A stretch of DNA of 64,000 nt, taken from positions 5,807,195-5,871,194 of the forward strand of contig OY979721.1 of assembly GCA_963855995.1 (NCBI GenBank), given 5' to 3'. The notes below the pieces were generated by a model. It was not told the DNA's origin and did not search any database. It saw only the letters and a program-made list of their open reading frames with translations. The position numbers and the translations under genes were made by a program. Shown in pieces: positions 61,541 to 64,000 of the stretch (position 1 is the first letter of the stretch; every line of letters begins with the position of its first letter). Source of the stretch: Muricea muricata. Lineage: Eukaryota; Cnidaria; Anthozoa; Malacalcyonacea; Plexauridae.

Positions 61541-64000
61541 GAGGTTTTCAGGGCAAAAGTGAACGAGTTGAGCGCAATGATGTACTGCAATCACGGACCT
61601 AACCCAGACCTTCTAAATGGAAATAGCAGAAGTTAGCAAGTAGGGAATCATGTTTTCGGCGCTCAAACCATCGAGATGAGCGAAAAAACACGTTGACATG
61701 AGAAACCTATAACTTGCTTGTAGACTGAAAAGAAACGATCTTAGAACCATCAAAATTGCGTTTTAAGCGTTCTAGAAGCGATTTGAGCGTAAAAACATGC
61801 TCAAATCACCAACTAAAAATTGCCGTTTTAAATCGATCAGGGCGACGTTTTAGAGCTTAAAATGAGGTTTTCAGGGCAAAAGTGAACGAGTTGAGCGCAA
61901 TGATGTACTGCAATCACGGACCTAAAAGAGACTTTCTAAATGGAAATTGCAGAACTTAGCAAGTCGGGAATCATGTTTTCGGCGCTCAAACCATCGAGAT
62001 GAGCGAAATGACATGTTGAAATGAGAAACCTATAACTTGGTTGTAAACTGAAAAGAAACGATCTTAGAACCATCAAAATCACGTTTTAGGCGTTCTAGAA
62101 GCGATTTGAGCGTAAAAACATGCTCAAATCACCAACTAAAAATCGCCGTTTTAAATCGATCAGAGCGACGTTTTAGAGCTTAAAATGAGGTTTTCATTGC
62201 TAAAGTGAACGAGTTGAGCGCAATGATGTACTGCAATCACGGACCTAAAAGAGACTTTCTAAATGGAAATTGCAGAACTTAGCAAGTCGGGAATCATGTT
62301 TTCGGCGCTCAAACCATCCACATGAGCGAAATAACACGTTGACATGAGAAACCTATAACTTGCTTGTAGACTGAAAAGAAACGATCTTAGAACCATCAAA
62401 ATAGCGTTTTAAGCCTTCTAGAAGCGATTTGAGCGTAAAAACATGCTCAAATCACCAACTAAAAATCGCCGTTTTAAATCGATCAGGGCGACGTTTTAGA
62501 GCTTAAAATGATGTTTTCAGTGCTAAAGTGAACGAGTTGAGCGCAATGATGTACTGCAATCACGGACCTAAAAGAGACCTTCTAAATGGAAATAGCAGAA
62601 GTTAGCAAGTCGGGAATCATGTTTTCGGCGCTCAAACCATCGAGATGAGCGAAATAACACGTTGACAAGAGAAACCTATGACTTGCTTGTAAACTGAAAA
62701 GAAACGATCTTAGAACCATCAAAATCGTGTTTTAAGCGTTCTAGAAGCGATTTGAGCGTAAAAACATGCTCAAATAACCAACTAAAAAGTGCCGTTTTAA
62801 ATCGATCAGGGCAACGTTTTAGAGCTTGAAATGATGTTTTCAGTGCTAAAGTGAAAGAGTTGAGCGCAATGATGTACTGCAATCACGGACCTAAAAGAGA
62901 CCTTCTAAATGGAAATAGCAGAAGTTAACAAGTCGGGAATCATGTTTTCGGCGCTCAAACCATCGAGATAAGCGAAATAACACGTTGACAACAGAAACCT
63001 ATAACTTGCTTGTAAACTGAAAAGAAACGATCTTAGAACCATCAAAATCACGTTTTAGGTGTTCTAGAAGCGATTTGAGCGTAAAAACATGCTCAAATAA
63101 CCAACTTAAAATTGCTGTTGTAAATCGATCAGGGCGACGTTTTAGAGCTTAAAATGAGGTTGTCAGTGCTAATGTGAACGAGTTGAGCGCAATGATGTAC
63201 TGCAATCACGGACCTAAAAGAGACTTTCTAAATGGAAATTGCAGAACTTACCAAGTCGGGAATCATGTTTTCGGCGCTCAAACCATCGACATGAGCGAAA
63301 TAACACGTTTACATAAGAAACCTATAACTTGCTTGTAGACTGAAAAGAAACGATCTTAGAACCATCAAAATAGCGTTTTAAGCCTTCTAGAAGCGATTTG
63401 AGCGTAAAAACATGCTCAAATCACCAACTAAAAATCGCCGTTTTAAATCGATCAGGGCGACGTTTTAGAGCTTAAAATGAAGTTTTCAGTGCTAAAGTGA
63501 ACGAGTTGAGCGCAATGATGTACTGCAATCACGGACTTAAAAGAGACCTTCTAAATGGAAATAGCACAAGTTAGCAAGTCGGGAATCATGTTTTCGGCGC
63601 TCAAACCATCGACATGAGCAAAATAACACGTTGACATGAGAAACCTATAACTTGCTTGTAGACTGAACAGAAACGATCTTAGAACCATCAAAATTGCGTT
63701 TTAAGCGTTCTAGAAGCGATTTGAGCGTAAAAACATGCTCAAATCACAAACTAAAAATTGCCCTTTTAAATCGATCAGGGCAACGTTTTAGAGCTTGAAA
63801 TGACGTTTTCAGTGCTAAAGTGAAAGAGTTGAGCGCAATGATGTACTGCAATCACGGACCTAAAAGAGACTTTCTAAATGGAAATTGCAGAACTTAGCAT
63901 GTCGGGAATCATGTTTTCGTCGCTCAAACCATCAAGATGAGCGAAATGACATGTTGAAATGAGAAACCTATAACTTGGTTGTAAACTGAAAAGAAACGAT
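61540..64000 (+). repeat. Satellite with rising private variation; truncated by window end
   Basis: Seven full monomers plus the 63-bp partial unit at 63,938-64,000, in the order D, A, G-like, H, H-like, G-like, G. Between about 62,640 and 63,310 the monomers carry many unshared changes: AAAAGTGCCG, GTTAACAAGTC, GAGATAAGCG, GACAACAGAAACC, TTAGGTGTTC, TTGCTGTTGTAAATCG, GAGGTTGTCAG, CTTACCAAG and CACGTTTACATAAG. The last monomers return to typical sequence. No gene or other element is visible. Confidence 0.7.

Larger units (their letters stand above)
1..64000 (+). repeat. 323-bp tandem satellite array, 198 monomers
   Basis: The entire window is a head-to-tail array of one 323-bp monomer in a single orientation. 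Monomer starts, anchored on the TGAGCG word, fall at 1, 324, 646, 969, 1292, 1615, 1938, 2261 and so on to 63,938. That gives 198 complete units with a net length deficit of only 17 bp, fully explained by the indels listed elsewhere. I see no break, inversion, transposon, simple-sequence block or gene, so every stretch over 300 bases here is satellite. The first monomer has 114 A, 85 T, 69 G and 55 C (38% GC). Because 323 is not a multiple of three, any reading frame shifts from one monomer to the next, so long ORFs cannot form. The family is not one I recognise. A centromeric or other heterochromatic location in a eukaryote is inferred from array size and homogeneity. Confidence 0.97.

Noticed and set aside
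1-64000. Regular repeats taken as a CRISPR array
   Set aside because: The unit is 323 bp with the sequence between any two anchors equally repeated; there are no unique spacers.
1-64000. Transposable element, rDNA or telomeric repeat insertion
   Set aside because: Monomer anchors follow one another at 322-324 bp throughout, except for the 310-bp unit with the 13-bp deletion, leaving no room for an insert; no TTAGGG- or TTTAGGG-type runs occur.

Overview
The whole 64 kb window is one uninterrupted satellite-DNA array. A monomer of 323 bp is repeated head to tail in one orientation: 198 complete monomers lie between positions 1 and 63,937, followed by a 63-bp partial one. I found no gene, RNA gene, transposable element, CRISPR array or unique sequence. 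Open frames never exceed about 81 codons and all are by-products of the repeat. This points to a constitutive heterochromatin block (centromeric, pericentromeric or subtelomeric) of a eukaryote, probably a plant or animal. I do not recognise the satellite family and cannot name the species. 323 bp is close to twice a 160-165 bp nucleosome repeat, a common size for such satellites.

Three levels of repetition are nested. (1) Each 323-bp monomer is itself three diverged subrepeats of 107, 108 and 108 bp. They align almost without gaps at about 55-57% pairwise identity, each opening with TGAGCG in the first monomer. (2) Monomers fall into recognisable classes, which I call A to H, defined by linked diagnostic bases. 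(3) The classes are arranged in higher-order units of 2 to about 21 monomers that were duplicated in tandem, with spacings near 646, 969, 1,615, 1,938, 2,261, 2,571/2,584, 3,230, 4,522 and 6,783 bp.

Layout: 1-13,472 holds two copies of a unit of about 20 monomers, one lacking a monomer. 13,473-16,730 repeats an earlier module, then has scattered private variants. 16,730-19,960 is a 5-mer tandem duplication. 22,280-26,445 is a 7-mer duplication. 25,785-29,970 is a 5-mer present 2.5 times. 30,200-38,400 is a patchwork of 2-, 3- and 5-mer duplications. 43,020-48,175 is an 8-mer duplication, one copy with a 13-bp deletion. 47,415-51,335 is a 6-mer duplication and 50,985-52,920 a 3-mer duplication. 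52,600-61,540 has 10- and 14-mer spacings. From about 62,300 rightward, monomers carry more private changes, as expected near an array edge or in an older segment.

Per monomer there is a 9-bp-stem inverted repeat at the junction of subrepeats 1 and 2, a conserved TTCTAGAA palindrome, and an unexpectedly high CpG content (17 per monomer, about 1.45 times expectation). Many class-defining differences are nevertheless CpG to TpG/CpA changes. Everything about function (kinetochore, chromatin, transcription) is inference.
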